Shown here one piece after another: positions 28,530 to 38,493 of a DNA stretch of 64,000 nt. The position numbers were made by a program, and so were the translations under genes. The DNA is from [Leptolyngbya] sp. PCC 7376 (lineage in GTDB: Bacteria; Cyanobacteriota; Cyanobacteriia; Cyanobacteriales; MRBY01), in assembly GCF_000316605.1 (NCBI RefSeq), contig NC_019683.1, positions 3,580,036 to 3,644,035 of the forward strand, read 5' to 3'. Numbering within the stretch: position 1 is the stretch's first letter; every line of letters starts with the position of its first letter. The notes under the pieces are model-generated. The model had not been told where the DNA came from, searched no databases, and saw nothing but the letters and a program-made list of their open reading frames with translations.

Positions 28530-29948
28530 CTAACGATACCCTGCCCAAGGACTGACTTCCACTACCCCATTGGGTTGGAAAACAACATTAACCTGTGTGA
28601 GTGGTTCTTGAGGAAGAATACTAGTGCCAGGGATAATCCCTGCGGCTTCTGGCTGGATGAGAGCTGGTAAAGGCGTTTCTATGACTGCGGCTTCTGCTGA
28701 TGCGCTTTCTGAAATGTAGAAGGCGATCGCCCCGTCATCAGTAACGCCAATGCTATATCGCAATGGTTTATCGGTAGCAACACTTTTTGTTTCTAAAGCA
28801 CCTGCAATGTCACGGCGAACACCCGATACAAGCTCTCGTAGTGCATTACCGCGCACTTCACTTGTATCAAAGGAAATATCACCCGCAGTGCCATTCCAAG
28901 GACTAACCTCTAAAACTTTGTCATCAAAGACGACTTTAAACTGACCCACTTCTTCAGAACTGGCGATCGCCTCATCAACGGAAGAATAAGCTAGCTGTGG
29001 CAATGGCGTTGAATTCACCAAATCTTCTGGCGTATCTTCAATGGCTTGATAACCAACAATTGCACCATCTGTCGCAACAGAAAGACGATAAGCGGCAGTT
29101 TGATCTTCCTGGCGATCTGTCCAAGCTTCATTCAAGGTTTGATAAAGGTAAGTCTGCATCATCGCCAAACTTAAACTGTCATCAATTTCAGGGACGGTAT
29201 TTAAAAGCTCGTCCAATTCTGCATCAGAAATAGACGCTTCCTCTGGGACTGTTGCATTGGAGATAGCCTCTTCCTCTGTCGAAATGCCAGGTTCAGTTTC
29301 TTCTCCCGTATTCTCCGTTGTTTGCTCGATTGTCTCAGAACCGTTATTGTTGGCGGCTTCTTCTATTGGTCGAGTGGCTTCTGGTACCGGTGCAAAGAAC
29401 AGTGCAAAAGCTGTCAGCGCAAAACTACTCACACCAATCAGAGGGGGGGTCACTCGCTCTGCCAAGGACTGCTCAGGAATACTGTAGCGCTTACTGAGTG
29501 GGGTTAAAGGAAGAACAAAATTTGGGAGCGTTAATCCGTCAGCCAAGAACTGATCGATTGCCTCTGTGAGATCAAAGAGTTCGGCAGTGGTTAGGTGCAC
29601 TTCACTATTCGACTGATCCGAAGGAGTTGTTTCACCCTGCTGCCAAAGAACACGGTGGACATTGCTAGGTTCGATCGTTTCGATCAGAACTTGACCGTTC
29701 TCGATTGTGCCTTCGGGATCAATGGGGTGCTGCATGCCACTGAGTAATCCTTGGGCATACTCACTGACTGCTTGAACGAGGTGATCGAAAAAAACCTTTC
29801 CGCCATTCAAGACTTGTCGAGATGAGAGAAATCGACATTCGACATTGGAGAGTACTGCGAGGGTTTGGAGAGAATCACCAGTGCCATCATCGAAGCCTTC
29901 GAGGATGAGGGTGCAATTTGGGAGGCTGTATTGTCTGAGAATATTCAT
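28530..29948 (-). CDS. DUF4335 family protein
   Basis: The N-terminus (NILRQYSLPNCTLILEGFDD) is the signature of the cyanobacterial DUF4335 family. After about 170 residues a single membrane span follows (GVSSFALTAFALFFAP), then a Glu/Thr-rich acidic linker (195-260) and two similar C-terminal units, each ending in a VEVSPW-type motif (KVVFDDKVLEVSPW and VVFQPNGVVEVSPW). The second half therefore seems to be an internal duplication. Function unknown. It lies 7 bases downstream of the DUF3038 gene. Confidence 0.85.
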   Translation of the reverse strand: MNILRQYSLPNCTLILEGFDDGTGDSLQTLAVLSNVECRFLSSRQVLNGGKVFFDHLVQAVSEYAQGLLSGMQHPIDPEGTIENGQVLIETIEPSNVHRVLWQQGETTPSDQSNSEVHLTTAELFDLTEAIDQFLADGLTLPNFVLPLTPLSKRYSIPEQSLAERVTPPLIGVSSFALTAFALFFAPVPEATRPIEEAANNNGSETIEQTTENTGEETEPGISTEEEAISNATVPEEASISDAELDELLNTVPEIDDSLSLAMMQTYLYQTLNEAWTDRQEDQTAAYRLSVATDGAIVGYQAIEDTPEDLVNSTPLPQLAYSSVDEAIASSEEVGQFKVVFDDKVLEVSPWNGTAGDISFDTSEVRGNALRELVSGVRRDIAGALETKSVATDKPLRYSIGVTDDGAIAFYISESASAEAAVIETPLPALIQPEAAGIIPGTSILPQEPLTQVNVVFQPNGVVEVSPWAGYR

Positions 29949-29955
29949 CGGTTAT

Positions 29956-30573
29956 CTAGCTGACTTCTCCATCAAATAAGCTAACCCAAAGCCGTTGTGC
30001 GCCAACGGTTCCGGTACAAAATAGTAGTTTCTGAAGTAGATCTAAAGCAAGTTCGTTAAGGTCTTGCTTGGATTGGTTATAGAGCATCACGCGGACACGA
30101 CGGTTATTCATGCGACTTTTAAAGTGGGCACGAAAGCGCTCTAGGTATTCGGATAAACGGAAATGGTTATCAAACGGGAGTTGTCGGCTGCGTACCTGTT
30201 GTTCTGCGAGGAGTAGCTGACGTAATAATGCGGTGAGCTGTTTCGCGCGATCGCCAACAATAAGAACAAGGGCTTTCGCTTGAGTGGGCGTCAAATCCTG
30301 GTGGGTGTGCGATCGCCGCCAAGGATTACTACATCGTAACCGCCAAAATGCGACCCGATTCGTCACAATACTGTCGAGCTCAAGGCGTTTGGCGGAAGCA
30401 AGCATGAGTTCCGAACCACCAAGTTCGAGCGCTTCGAGAGCCAATAAAAGTAAATCGATTTGCTGCTGAGCGCGCCGAGGAAAAGCTTTCCCCTCCGGTA
30501 AAATATCCGGCAAATTTCGCAACAGATAAGGTTGATCTGATGCTGAAGGTTGGGATGTACTAGGGTTGGGCAT
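29956..30573 (-). CDS. DUF3038 family protein
   Basis: The body LPDILPEGKAFPRRAQQQID followed by a long helical region (ALEALELGGSE, LLRQLLLAEQQVR) fits the cyanobacterial DUF3038 family. It is soluble and basic. I place the start at ATG 30573 because the preceding codons (from 30618 or 30594) are less conserved in style; the choice is uncertain. In cyanobacteria DUF3038 and DUF4335 genes are typically adjacent, which suggests a joint role, but no function is known to me. Confidence 0.82.
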   Translation of the reverse strand: MPNPSTSQPSASDQPYLLRNLPDILPEGKAFPRRAQQQIDLLLLALEALELGGSELMLASAKRLELDSIVTNRVAFWRLRCSNPWRRSHTHQDLTPTQAKALVLIVGDRAKQLTALLRQLLLAEQQVRSRQLPFDNHFRLSEYLERFRAHFKSRMNNRRVRVMLYNQSKQDLNELALDLLQKLLFCTGTVGAQRLWVSLFDGEVS

Positions 30574-30808
30574 TACGCTCACGGTCTCATTCATACTCAC
30601 ATGCAAAATTAATTGCACAGTTTCGATTAATTACTGTACTGTTCAGCACTTCAGGACGTTAATCCGAAGGAAATTAGGCGATTACGCCGTTCAAATCATA
30701 GGACATGATGCCCTGATCCACACAAGGATGGGCGGATCTATTCGATCAGTTTAGCGCATGGTGCTGAGAAAACTTTGTGCTTCAGATGAAGATAATAAAT
30801 ACGTAAGT

Positions 30809-31108
30809 TTAGTCTTCTACCCTGTCGTAGTTAACCAGAACAAAAGGTTGCACAATTAATGTTGGGAATTTTTGCCCCTTTGCTTTACTCCAATCAGTCA
30901 ATTCTTCCTTGGTTGGCTTGCGCACCAGAGTTCCTTCCATCCACTGGCTCACAAGGGCTGTATTGTCCGTGGCGATCGCCTCACCCACCATTAATAGATC
31001 AAGAGAAGGATGGACAACAATAATCGCATCTCGACCCGCGTGGGGAGCGAGATCTTCCCATTCACTTTCCCCGAAACCCGTTTTTAACTGTTCGCGCAGA
31101 TCTGACAT
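30809..31108 (-). CDS. DUF2288 family protein
   Basis: From ATG 31108 the protein reads SDLREQLKTGFGESEWEDL, then VVHPSLDLLMVGEAIA and KFPTLIVQPFVLV, the DUF2288 pattern. It is a 99-residue soluble protein of unknown function. An upstream in-frame ATG at 31162 would add 18 residues without family similarity. Confidence 0.88.
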   Translation of the reverse strand: MSDLREQLKTGFGESEWEDLAPHAGRDAIIVVHPSLDLLMVGEAIATDNTALVSQWMEGTLVRKPTKEELTDWSKAKGQKFPTLIVQPFVLVNYDRVED

Positions 31109-31280
31109 CAGAAATATTGAGAGCAACTGTAATGGTGTACTGGATTTTCGAACTTTTGACAATAAAATCTACAGTCACATCGAAACATTTTACGCCTGAA
31201 AAAAAATCCGTTTGTCCCTTGACAATCCAATTTTGTCTGGATATAGTAGTTAAGGCTTAAGCAAACAAAGTTTAATGCTT

Positions 31281-31352
<72 letters not shown>

Positions 31353-31385
31353 TTTGAATCAAAGAATACAGATGGAAGTGTGTCT

Positions 31386-31715
31386 CTAGTTTCCGAGAGT
31401 CACGGCAGTACCTGTCGCAGTGATCAATAGTAATGCCCCTTTCTCATCGACGTTAATAGTTCCGGTGTCGATACTGATTCCGATTACAGCATTTGCACCT
31501 TGTTTTTTTGCATTTCGTTCTAGCTCTTTAAGGGCATCTTGGTGTCCTTTCTGAAAAACTTTTTCATAGCTACCAGTTCTGCCACCAATCATGTCTCGGA
31601 TGCCTGCAAAAAAGTCGCGAAGTGCATTCGTTCCATAAACCACTTCTGCTGTCACAATGCCTTGGTAAGACTCAATTGTTTTGCCTTGGATAGTACTTGT
31701 TGTCGTTAGAATCAT
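31386..31715 (-). CDS. YbjQ/UPF0145 family protein
   Basis: A 109-residue protein with MILTTTSTIQGKTIESYQGI, VYGTNALRDFFAGIRDMIGG and the closing GANAVIGISIDTGTIN, all typical of YbjQ (putative heavy-metal-binding). The family forms pentameric beta-barrel rings; its biological role is unsettled. It is monocistronic, convergent with the tRNA-Gln gene. Confidence 0.93.
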   Translation of the reverse strand: MILTTTSTIQGKTIESYQGIVTAEVVYGTNALRDFFAGIRDMIGGRTGSYEKVFQKGHQDALKELERNAKKQGANAVIGISIDTGTINVDEKGALLLITATGTAVTLGN

Positions 31716-32178
31716 GAATTAAATCTCAGCTTTTTTTTAGTATAGCGAGTAGTTTGAGGGAGAGAGTTCGTGTCTATGTATCTCCGCAATCTGGCTGGCT
31801 TGATTTTGATTGCTATCGATAAAACTTTATATTTTAGAAGTGTGATAAAAGTCTAGGAATTCCTCTTTATATATTGATTTCTCTGCCACTACTACAGAAC
31901 TTTTGTGTTTAACAATGCACTGAAAAGATTGAGACAATGATCTTGTGATAAGAAACTATTTCAGCGCTTTAGCCGATGATGATTTCGTCGATGAAAAGTA
32001 CTATTTAAACAGGTTGTTTGTTCATTGTTGTAAATCTAATGAGATAGCAACACACAATAATTGCTCACATTGATACTGGAGAATTCAAGGTGCTCTCACT
32101 CCGTGTTACTAATGAGCTTAGGTTGAATATTGACCTTTATTGATCAAGAAAATCTGGACTTTAAAAAGGAAGATGGCG
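31716..32178. other. AT-rich spacer without detected gene
   Basis: This 463-base stretch separates the divergent YbjQ-family and histidine kinase genes. I see no open frame with a convincing start, no HIP1 site and no strong hairpin. Promoters for both genes are expected here, but none stands out. Confidence 0.5.
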
Positions 32179-33606
32179 ATGACTGCAATGAATCAGTTAG
32201 AGAACAATATATTTCCTATCCCGAGTAATGAAGCAGAGCGCTTGGATGCCCTTGAGGAGTACCAAATTCTCGACTCTTTGCCTGAGCAGAGCTTTGATGA
32301 TTTGACGGCGATCGCCGCCCAGATTTGCGGAACACCCATTGCCTTAATTAGCTTGGTTGATAAAGAGCGACAATGGTTTAAATCTCGCCAAGGCATTGAC
32401 GCAACTGAGACACCCCGTGGTCATTCATTTTGTACCCATGCCATTATGGATCCTGAAGAAGTACTGGTTGTACCAAACGCTTTAGAGGATCCACGTTTTT
32501 TAGTCAGTCCACTTGTTAAGGCGGCCCCACATATTCGTTTTTATGCTGGTGCGCCTTTGGTTAATCCTGACGGCTATGCTTTAGGGACATTGTGTGTCAT
32601 TGATGATCAACCTCGTAATTTAAGTGACGCTCAAAAAACAGCTTTAGAAGCACTCAGCCGTCAAGTTGTAAGTCAACTGGAACTGTTTAAACAGACAAAT
32701 CAACTGCAGCACCAGGTCGAAGTCTCACAGCAAAAACAAGAAGTTTTAGAAGACACCTTAGAGCAACTGAAACAAACTCAAACTAGTTTGATTCATGCTG
32801 AAAAAATGTCTACTCTGGGGCATTTAGTGAGAGGCATTGCCCATGAAGTGAATAACCCGGTGAATTTTATTTTTGGCAATTTGAAAAGTCTAGAGGATTA
32901 TGCCACAGATTTGTTTGAACTCTTGGATCAATATCAGAATGATGTGAAAGTTGAGTCACCGGAGTTGGCTGAATTAAAAGAAGAGATTGACTTGGAATAT
33001 CTCCGGCAAGATTTCCCGAATTTGTTTGATTCGATGCTGAACGGAGCTGAGCGTATCCGGAATATTGTGAAATCCCTCAGACTCTTTTCACGTCTTGGTG
33101 AGGAAGGGAATAAAAATATAAATCTGAATGAAAATCTTGATGCAACGCTTGACCTCTTAAAGGCCCAGCTTGATGAGCAAGGCTCTGCGATTGAGCTAGT
33201 GCGAGATTATGACGAAAATCTACCGAGTGTTATTTGTAATATTGGGTCGATTAATCATGTTGTGATGCTAATGTTGCACAATGCGATTGATGCCCTGGCA
33301 CAAGGTGTTGGTGCTGAGCATGAGAGCCCTCATCAAGCGACGATTAGTGTTTCTACGAAGCAATGTGATGGAGAATATATTTATATTTGCATTTCAGATA
33401 ATGCTGCGGGAATTTCTGAAGCTCTACAAGAGAAGATTTTTGAACCATTTTTTAGTACGAAACCCATCGGTGAAGGTACAGGTTTAGGTCTTGCGATTTG
33501 TCAGCAAGTGGTGGCTCAGCATAATGGCAAATTGTTGTGTAAGTCAGAGATTGATGTTGGGACAACGTTTGAAATTATTTTGCCAACAAATACGACTTCA
33601 TTTTAA
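32179..33606 (+). CDS. GAF-domain sensor histidine kinase
   Basis: Residues 15-170 form a GAF domain ([17 protein letters not shown] and [40 protein letters not shown]). A coiled coil (175-210) leads to the kinase core with phosphoacceptor H222 in [12 protein letters not shown], an N box ([10 protein letters not shown]), and G boxes ([16 protein letters not shown]). No membrane span or receiver is present, so it is a cytoplasmic orphan kinase. The GAF has GHSFCTHAI but not a bilin-binding CH/DIP set that I can confirm. Start ATG 32179 follows AGGAAG by about 6 bases; ATG 32173 is too close to it. Confidence 0.93.
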   Translation: MTAMNQLENNIFPIPSNEAERLDALEEYQILDSLPEQSFDDLTAIAAQICGTPIALISLVDKERQWFKSRQGIDATETPRGHSFCTHAIMDPEEVLVVPNALEDPRFLVSPLVKAAPHIRFYAGAPLVNPDGYALGTLCVIDDQPRNLSDAQKTALEALSRQVVSQLELFKQTNQLQHQVEVSQQKQEVLEDTLEQLKQTQTSLIHAEKMSTLGHLVRGIAHEVNNPVNFIFGNLKSLEDYATDLFELLDQYQNDVKVESPELAELKEEIDLEYLRQDFPNLFDSMLNGAERIRNIVKSLRLFSRLGEEGNKNINLNENLDATLDLLKAQLDEQGSAIELVRDYDENLPSVICNIGSINHVVMLMLHNAIDALAQGVGAEHESPHQATISVSTKQCDGEYIYICISDNAAGISEALQEKIFEPFFSTKPIGEGTGLGLAICQQVVAQHNGKLLCKSEIDVGTTFEIILPTNTTSF

Positions 33607-33630
33607 GAAACTCAGACCTGAATACTTCAT

Positions 33631-33674
33631 AAAAAAGCCCCCAACAAAAAATGACTTGTTGGGGGCTTTTTTTA
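33631..33674. terminator. Bidirectional terminator
   Basis: AAAAAAGCCCCCAACAA pairs perfectly with TTGTTGGGGGCTTTTTT around an 8-base loop. It serves the histidine kinase gene on + and the convergent 69-aa gene on -. Confidence 0.92.
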
Positions 33675-33697
33675 TGCTTGCTTTTATGGAAAAAAGA

Positions 33698-33907
33698 TTA
33701 GATTTCTTTCGTCACATCGACTTTACCGCGATTAACAGAGCGAAGGATGCGATTTACTGCGCGTCGTTCGTCTTCTGACAAATGCTCGTCTAGGGACGCA
33801 GCCATCAAACCGTAGCGATCGCCCAAAGTTAACTTCCCTGATATCGACACTGAGACGAGCATCTCAGCGACAGCTCCAGGTAGAAGTGTAATGTTCGGGC
33901 AAGGCAT
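33698..33907 (-). CDS. Small conserved cyanobacterial protein, 69 aa
   Basis: From ATG 33907 the protein has SGKLTLGDRYGLMAASLDE, then LSEDERRAVNRILRSVNRGK, a pattern I recall from short conserved cyanobacterial proteins of unknown function. Two helices with a basic second helix are likely. An ATG three codons upstream is possible. Confidence 0.75.
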   Translation of the reverse strand: MPCPNITLLPGAVAEMLVSVSISGKLTLGDRYGLMAASLDEHLSEDERRAVNRILRSVNRGKVDVTKEI

Positions 33908-34030
33908 TATGATCATCGAAACTTTATATTTGACTACTTCTATAGTCCTTAAAAGTTTTGATTTTTTGGGTGATCCCCACAGTAATTAAGACGTGATTTT
34001 CAACCCACTTTTTTGTGAGCTAGGTCACAT

Positions 34031-34513
34031 TTATTGGGCAATGCCTAGGTCTTGTAGGGCTAAGCGAATTTGCTCAATGCGACGTTGATTAACGCCAAGA
34101 TCGGATTCGCCAAGGCGAGAAGCGGAACGGAGCTGAATTGTGGAGTCATTTTCAGGGAAATAAAACTCGACATCATCAACAAAACCTAATAGACGGCTGC
34201 TGGATTCGGCATGGATATAGTTATCTGTTGACTCGACAATTTTTGTGCGGGGAACAACGGATAAAACTTGCTCAAGGGCTTGGCGTACTGTCTGGCGATC
34301 GCCGACATAGGCAATGGGCTCAATGGTATGGGTGTCATCCGCATCTTCGCTGGCGACGCAATTCGGGCTGTCGGGACAAGGGGCGAGATGATTAGCTTCG
34401 ATACCGATATTTGTGGGGGAAGCACCAGGGAAAAGCGAGGCGGCGGAGCTAACAGCAGGGGTTAGACACCAGAAGAGACAGACAAGGATGATGGCGTAGA
34501 AGCGGGACAACAT
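34031..34513 (-). CDS. DUF1499 family exported protein
   Basis: A signal peptide (residues 1-24, ending VSSAAS) precedes LAPCPDSPNCVASED, the DUF1499 hallmark, and later YIHAESSSRLLGFVDDVEFY and RSASRLGESDLGVNQRRIE. These are the family's standard blocks. The protein is likely periplasmic or lumenal. Its role is unknown. Confidence 0.93.
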   Translation of the reverse strand: MLSRFYAIILVCLFWCLTPAVSSAASLFPGASPTNIGIEANHLAPCPDSPNCVASEDADDTHTIEPIAYVGDRQTVRQALEQVLSVVPRTKIVESTDNYIHAESSSRLLGFVDDVEFYFPENDSTIQLRSASRLGESDLGVNQRRIEQIRLALQDLGIAQ

Positions 34514-34561
34514 AAAGACGTTTCACCAAACGAAAAACAATGTTCTCTATGCTAAACAACT

Positions 34562-36352
34562 TTAGCCATCGGCATCTGCTTTTATCTCGATTGGTTTCCG
34601 AGAATTGTCTTGGTGAAGGGTCTCATGGTGTTCCTGCAAATAGGCGATCGCCCGTTTAAAGTATTGTGGTTCGTCGGTCTGAAATATTTGCTTGTTGAGG
34701 TTCACTTTTCGGAGGCGATCGCCCACCCCTTGTCGATAGGCCGTATTATCCACGAGCTTGAGAGCGAGTTTGACATAATCATTTGCGTTGGTTGCAACCA
34801 GTTCCGCCATTCCCACCTGACGCAGTAATTGAGGGCCGATGCGATTTGCCCATTTTTTCCCCTCATAACCAACGATCGGTTTGCGGAGATATAGATTGTC
34901 CAACATCACGTTTGATCCCCCAAAAGGATAGGAGTCCAAACTAAAATCTCCTTCCTCCAGCAGTGCCATATAGTCTGAATAGGGTTTGCCAAGAATTACT
35001 TCAAATGATTCTGAAGGCAATATTTGTGCAAGATCCCGCGAGAAGGGAATTAAACCATTTTTGCGGAGAGAGTGGCTGGGGAAAAATCGGAAAAATACTT
35101 TTTTAGTGGCTTTTTTGTGGATAAATCCCAGCAGTTTGACCAACGGCTCATTGATTTTTTGACCAAGCCACGGGCAGTTAATCACAATTTCTGAGCGAGA
35201 TTTTTTCGGGTTCTGTAATTCGTAGTTGGGGCAATCATGAACCGCGCCATTACCAGGCAATAAAACCAGGCGTTCGTCATAATGCTTTGTCGCTAGTGAT
35301 CTCACCTCCACCGTGCCACCGGAAATTATGTAATCAATATTTGATCCATAAGTGCTGACAGGGTGACCTGTTCCCGCAATTTGGATAGATGCAATGCGTA
35401 AATTTGAGAGCAAAATACTTTCTGGACTCATGCCCACATCTGGAAAATAGGCGATCGCGAAATCGTTTTGGCGAATGGGATCGAGATTTAAAGCACCATC
35501 AACCACTTCTAATGAAATGACATCTTTAAACAAAGTTTGATCAACGGTGTCGAGATTCGAGCCGAGATAAATCAGGGTGAGATCATAGTCTGGAATTAAG
35601 GCTTCGAGGAAAATGTGGAGAGTTCGATAAACGGAATGATTTTGTTGCCAGAAGGCTGTAATGATGGCAATTTTGCGGGGATTCGGGTTGATATTTTGGA
35701 TATTCGCCGTTTGACAAAAGGTATTGTCGCGGATGGCTTGGTTTAAGCGCTGTTTAATTGGGCGATCGCCTTCGTGATTAATATAAGTTGCCCCGAAATA
35801 GACATCAGCAATATTGGCAAATTCAATCAAACGTTCATCATCGGTATAAGCGATGTGGCGACGAAGATTTTTGCGGGCGATTGGATTCACCTGTGCTGAA
35901 AGATAGAGTTCGATGTAATAGGAATACCAGCGTGCAGCGAGGGCAGCATTTGTAGAAAATAGCAGAGGATAATCGACTTCTGTTTTGCAGCGGGGGTTCA
36001 GGAGAGTCAGAATTTTAATGAAATTCTGCGGCTGTTTTTGCAGGATATGCAGGTAATAGTCGGTGGTTTTTTGATGGGAAATAGCGGTGAGATTGGCAAT
36101 GATGGGGTTGAGCTGGATAAATCTCAATGCATGGCGATCGCCCAAAACATAATCCGCTTGGGAAAATAAATACAGAAAATTTTTAATAAAAACGTCAATA
36201 AAATATTGCAGCTCTGGCGTGATCTCGGTGTAGAGCACCGTTTCAAAATGTGCCAGCATCTCGATAAATGCGACAGACAACTGGTCATAGTCGCCGTCGA
36301 GATAGAGCTGTAGATAGGTTCTGGGGTTAAAGGTCGGCTGGGAATCTTGCAC
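34562..36352 (-). CDS. GT41/SPINDLY-like glycosyltransferase
   Basis: The first 220 residues are helical, TPR-like but irregular. From about residue 225 a Rossmann-type domain starts (RKIAIITAFW). The C-terminal part has SLDSYPFGGSNVMLDNLYLR, KPIVGYEGKKWANRIGPQLL and VGMAELVA, the UDP-sugar site pattern of OGT C-terminal (GT41-type) enzymes. These are used in cyanobacteria for glycosylating proteins or surface polymers. No signal peptide is present. The gene is 87 bases downstream of the M50 protease gene on the same strand. Confidence 0.83.
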   Translation of the reverse strand: MQDSQPTFNPRTYLQLYLDGDYDQLSVAFIEMLAHFETVLYTEITPELQYFIDVFIKNFLYLFSQADYVLGDRHALRFIQLNPIIANLTAISHQKTTDYYLHILQKQPQNFIKILTLLNPRCKTEVDYPLLFSTNAALAARWYSYYIELYLSAQVNPIARKNLRRHIAYTDDERLIEFANIADVYFGATYINHEGDRPIKQRLNQAIRDNTFCQTANIQNINPNPRKIAIITAFWQQNHSVYRTLHIFLEALIPDYDLTLIYLGSNLDTVDQTLFKDVISLEVVDGALNLDPIRQNDFAIAYFPDVGMSPESILLSNLRIASIQIAGTGHPVSTYGSNIDYIISGGTVEVRSLATKHYDERLVLLPGNGAVHDCPNYELQNPKKSRSEIVINCPWLGQKINEPLVKLLGFIHKKATKKVFFRFFPSHSLRKNGLIPFSRDLAQILPSESFEVILGKPYSDYMALLEEGDFSLDSYPFGGSNVMLDNLYLRKPIVGYEGKKWANRIGPQLLRQVGMAELVATNANDYVKLALKLVDNTAYRQGVGDRLRKVNLNKQIFQTDEPQYFKRAIAYLQEHHETLHQDNSRKPIEIKADADG

Positions 36353-36439
36353 AATAAAACTTGTCAGCTCGTAGTGAAGCGATCACGGGTCAAATCAAGG
36401 TTCCTCAGCATTATAAATCCCGTGAAAGTTACTGGCAGA

Positions 36440-37669
36440 TTAATTATCTTCCTGAAGCTGTGCCGCAATTTCGACGACGGGAAATCCTTTTGGATAAATC
36501 CGCTCATTACGCATTTTTTTGATTTCATCGGAGGACATCTCAAGGCCATATTCATGGGCGATCGCCAGAATGATTTGCGCCCGATCCACGATCCCCGCCA
36601 CAGCACCAGCAGGTGATAAAACGGTAATAAAGTTGTCGTTGAGTGTCTCTAATTTACAAATCACCTGTACTAAACTCGAGCTCTCCGAAACCGATTCAAT
36701 CTGGTCGAGAGCGATCGCAATATCTTTTAGCTCCAAAGTATTCCAACGGCTTCGTTCAATACTTTGCAATGCGTCTGGTCGGATTAAGCCGCGATAACGT
36801 CCTTCTGAACTCGCAAAAATTGCTTTTTTCGGGGCGATCGCCATCTGGGGCAAAATATATTTTTCAGCAAAAGCCAGCAATGTTAAATGGGCATCTACAA
36901 CCCGAAAATCGCGATTCATGACCTTGTGGGCTGTCAGGGACAATAGAATGGTTTGTAGATCAGAGAATCGCTCATAAGCACTGGCATTCCGCAGAATAAA
37001 CCAGCCGAGTAATGAGACCCATAGCCCCATCACTTCGCCAGCCAATAGAGTTACTAAGAGCCCCACTGCAATACCAAAACTTCCCAGAACCTTGCCACTT
37101 GTCGCGGCATAACGAACACCCTTGAGGCGATCGCCTGTTAATTTCCAGATAATTGCTTTAAACATTTGACCACCATCGAGTGGTAGCCCAGGCACCAAAT
37201 TGAAGAGCGCCAAAATTAAATTAATGCGGGAAATATCCCGCGCAAAGAAATGAATCAGACTCATCTTCGGCGTATACATCAGTAGAACACTGCATAGTCC
37301 GAAAATAATGAAACTGACTAGTGGCCCGGCGATCGCCACCGCGAAAGCCTCAAGCGGCGTTTTTGATTCCCGTTCGATCGAAGCCAACCCACCAAACAAA
37401 AATAAGGTGATCGATTTCACCTGAATGCCCTGGGCTTGCGCCATTAAACTATGGCCTAGCTCATGGAGCAACACTGATAAAAATAAGAGCAAAGCCATCG
37501 TTAATCCCGTTAGCCATGATAGCCACGTTGACCCGGCGATCGCCCTGACCGCTACGTCATTAGCATCGACACTCGTAATCAAAAGGAGTATCAAAAACCA
37601 AGAACGATCAATAAAAAGCGGGATACCAAATACAGCCCCTACCTGCCAAGTCTTCTGCATAACCCACAA
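36440..37669 (-). CDS. Site-2 (M50) metalloprotease with CBS-like C-terminus
   Basis: The zinc site is H69-E70-H73 in VLLHELGHSLMAQ and the third ligand is the Asp in NLVPGLPLDGGQ. Five or six membrane spans surround it (residues 10-30, 55-70, 105-130, 150-170, 195-235). The C-terminal 170 residues look like a pair of CBS domains (HKVMNRDFRVVDAHLTLLAF, then GRYRGLIR, AGAVAGIVDRAQI). The fold cleaves transmembrane substrates within the membrane, and the CBS pair may sense nucleotides. The architecture is common in cyanobacteria. Confidence 0.92.
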   Translation of the reverse strand: MWVMQKTWQVGAVFGIPLFIDRSWFLILLLITSVDANDVAVRAIAGSTWLSWLTGLTMALLLFLSVLLHELGHSLMAQAQGIQVKSITLFLFGGLASIERESKTPLEAFAVAIAGPLVSFIIFGLCSVLLMYTPKMSLIHFFARDISRINLILALFNLVPGLPLDGGQMFKAIIWKLTGDRLKGVRYAATSGKVLGSFGIAVGLLVTLLAGEVMGLWVSLLGWFILRNASAYERFSDLQTILLSLTAHKVMNRDFRVVDAHLTLLAFAEKYILPQMAIAPKKAIFASSEGRYRGLIRPDALQSIERSRWNTLELKDIAIALDQIESVSESSSLVQVICKLETLNDNFITVLSPAGAVAGIVDRAQIILAIAHEYGLEMSSDEIKKMRNERIYPKGFPVVEIAAQLQEDN

Positions 37670-37787
37670 ACTACCAAGAAAAAGAAACAGCCCGATGCAC
37701 AGATATCATAACAATTACTCAATTTTTCAGTGAAAAAAACTTGCCATTTCTAAAATATGCGTTTAGAATGTAAAACTGTTGAGAAAA

Positions 37788-37861
37788 CGGGGCGTAGCGC
37801 AGCTTGGTAGCGCACCACTTTGGGGTAGTGGGGGTCGTGGGTTCAAATCCCGCCGCTCCGA
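37788..37861 (+). tRNA. tRNA-Pro (GGG)
   Basis: Acceptor CGGGGCG/CGCTCCG, D arm GCGCAGCTTGGTAGCGC, anticodon stem CCACT/AGTGG with loop TTGGGGT (anticodon GGG), and T arm GTGGG-TTCAAAT-CCCGC. CCA is not encoded. Confidence 0.95.
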
Positions 37862-37892
37862 CTCAATGAGAAAAAGAAAAAAATCCCCCATT

Positions 37893-37927
37893 AAAAAAAC
37901 TTCCAGTCTAGTTCTGGGAGTTTTTTT
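37893..37927 (+). terminator. Terminator after tRNA-Pro
   Basis: AAAAACTTCCAG pairs with CTGGGAGTTTTT (one G-T pair), followed by further T. It lies 32 bases after the tRNA. Confidence 0.85.
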
Positions 37928-38000
37928 AATGGCTATTTTTATGAGAGTGAACTCCAACTAAAAACCTACGGCCATTATCCATTTTGACTATTCAACTTGA

Positions 38001-38075
38001 AATATAGGTGATTGCCTATATTTATCTGAATGCTTGCCTTTGAAAACGCAAAAACTGTGATGACTTGCATCACAG
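38001..38075. repeat. Two perfect hairpins in the tRNA-Pro/hup spacer
   Basis: AATATAGG pairs with CCTATATT (38001-38022), and CTGTGATG pairs with CATCACAG around ACTTG (38055-38075). Neither has a T-run. The spacer (37928-38208) holds no other gene that I can see. Confidence 0.5.
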
Positions 38076-38208
38076 CTCAACCTTCTGAGGCAAAAAACAC
38101 GAAATTTCAAACTTATAACTAATGATTAGTTACAAAAAAGCTCAGAAAGTCACCATCTCGACAATCTAAGCCTCCACAAAACGAGTCTGAAATTTTTGCC
38201 AGCTAACC

Positions 38209-38493
38209 CTATTTTTTCTTAGGAGCGACCATTTCCTTGAACTGTTTACCAGCAGAAAATGCAGGTACAACAGTTGCAGGGATCTGCATCTTCTCGTTTG
38301 TCTTAGGGTTACGGCCTTCTCTTGCTTTGCGTTGACGAGGCTCGAAAGAACCAAAACCAACAAGGGTAACTTTGTCACCATTAGCGACAGCTTCCATGAT
38401 GGCTTCTACGGTAGCACTAACAACAGCATCCGCTTGCTTTTTGCTGATACTTGCCTTAGATGCGACCAAATCGACTAATTCGCCCTTATTCAT
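38209..38493 (-). CDS. hup: HU-family DNA-binding protein
   Basis: A 94-residue HU: MNKGELVDLVASKA, the GFGSFEPRQRKAREGRNPKT beta-arm with RNPKTNEK, and the closing VPAFSAGKQFKE. HU bends and compacts DNA as a dimer in the nucleoid. ATG 38493 follows AGGAG by 8 bases. The C-terminus has an added basic tail APKKK. Confidence 0.97.
   Translation of the reverse strand: MNKGELVDLVASKASISKKQADAVVSATVEAIMEAVANGDKVTLVGFGSFEPRQRKAREGRNPKTNEKMQIPATVVPAFSAGKQFKEMVAPKKK

Noticed and set aside
38055-38075. TGTGA...TCACA palindrome as a CRP site
   Set aside because: The half-sites are nine bases apart, not six, and the place is not upstream of a gene.
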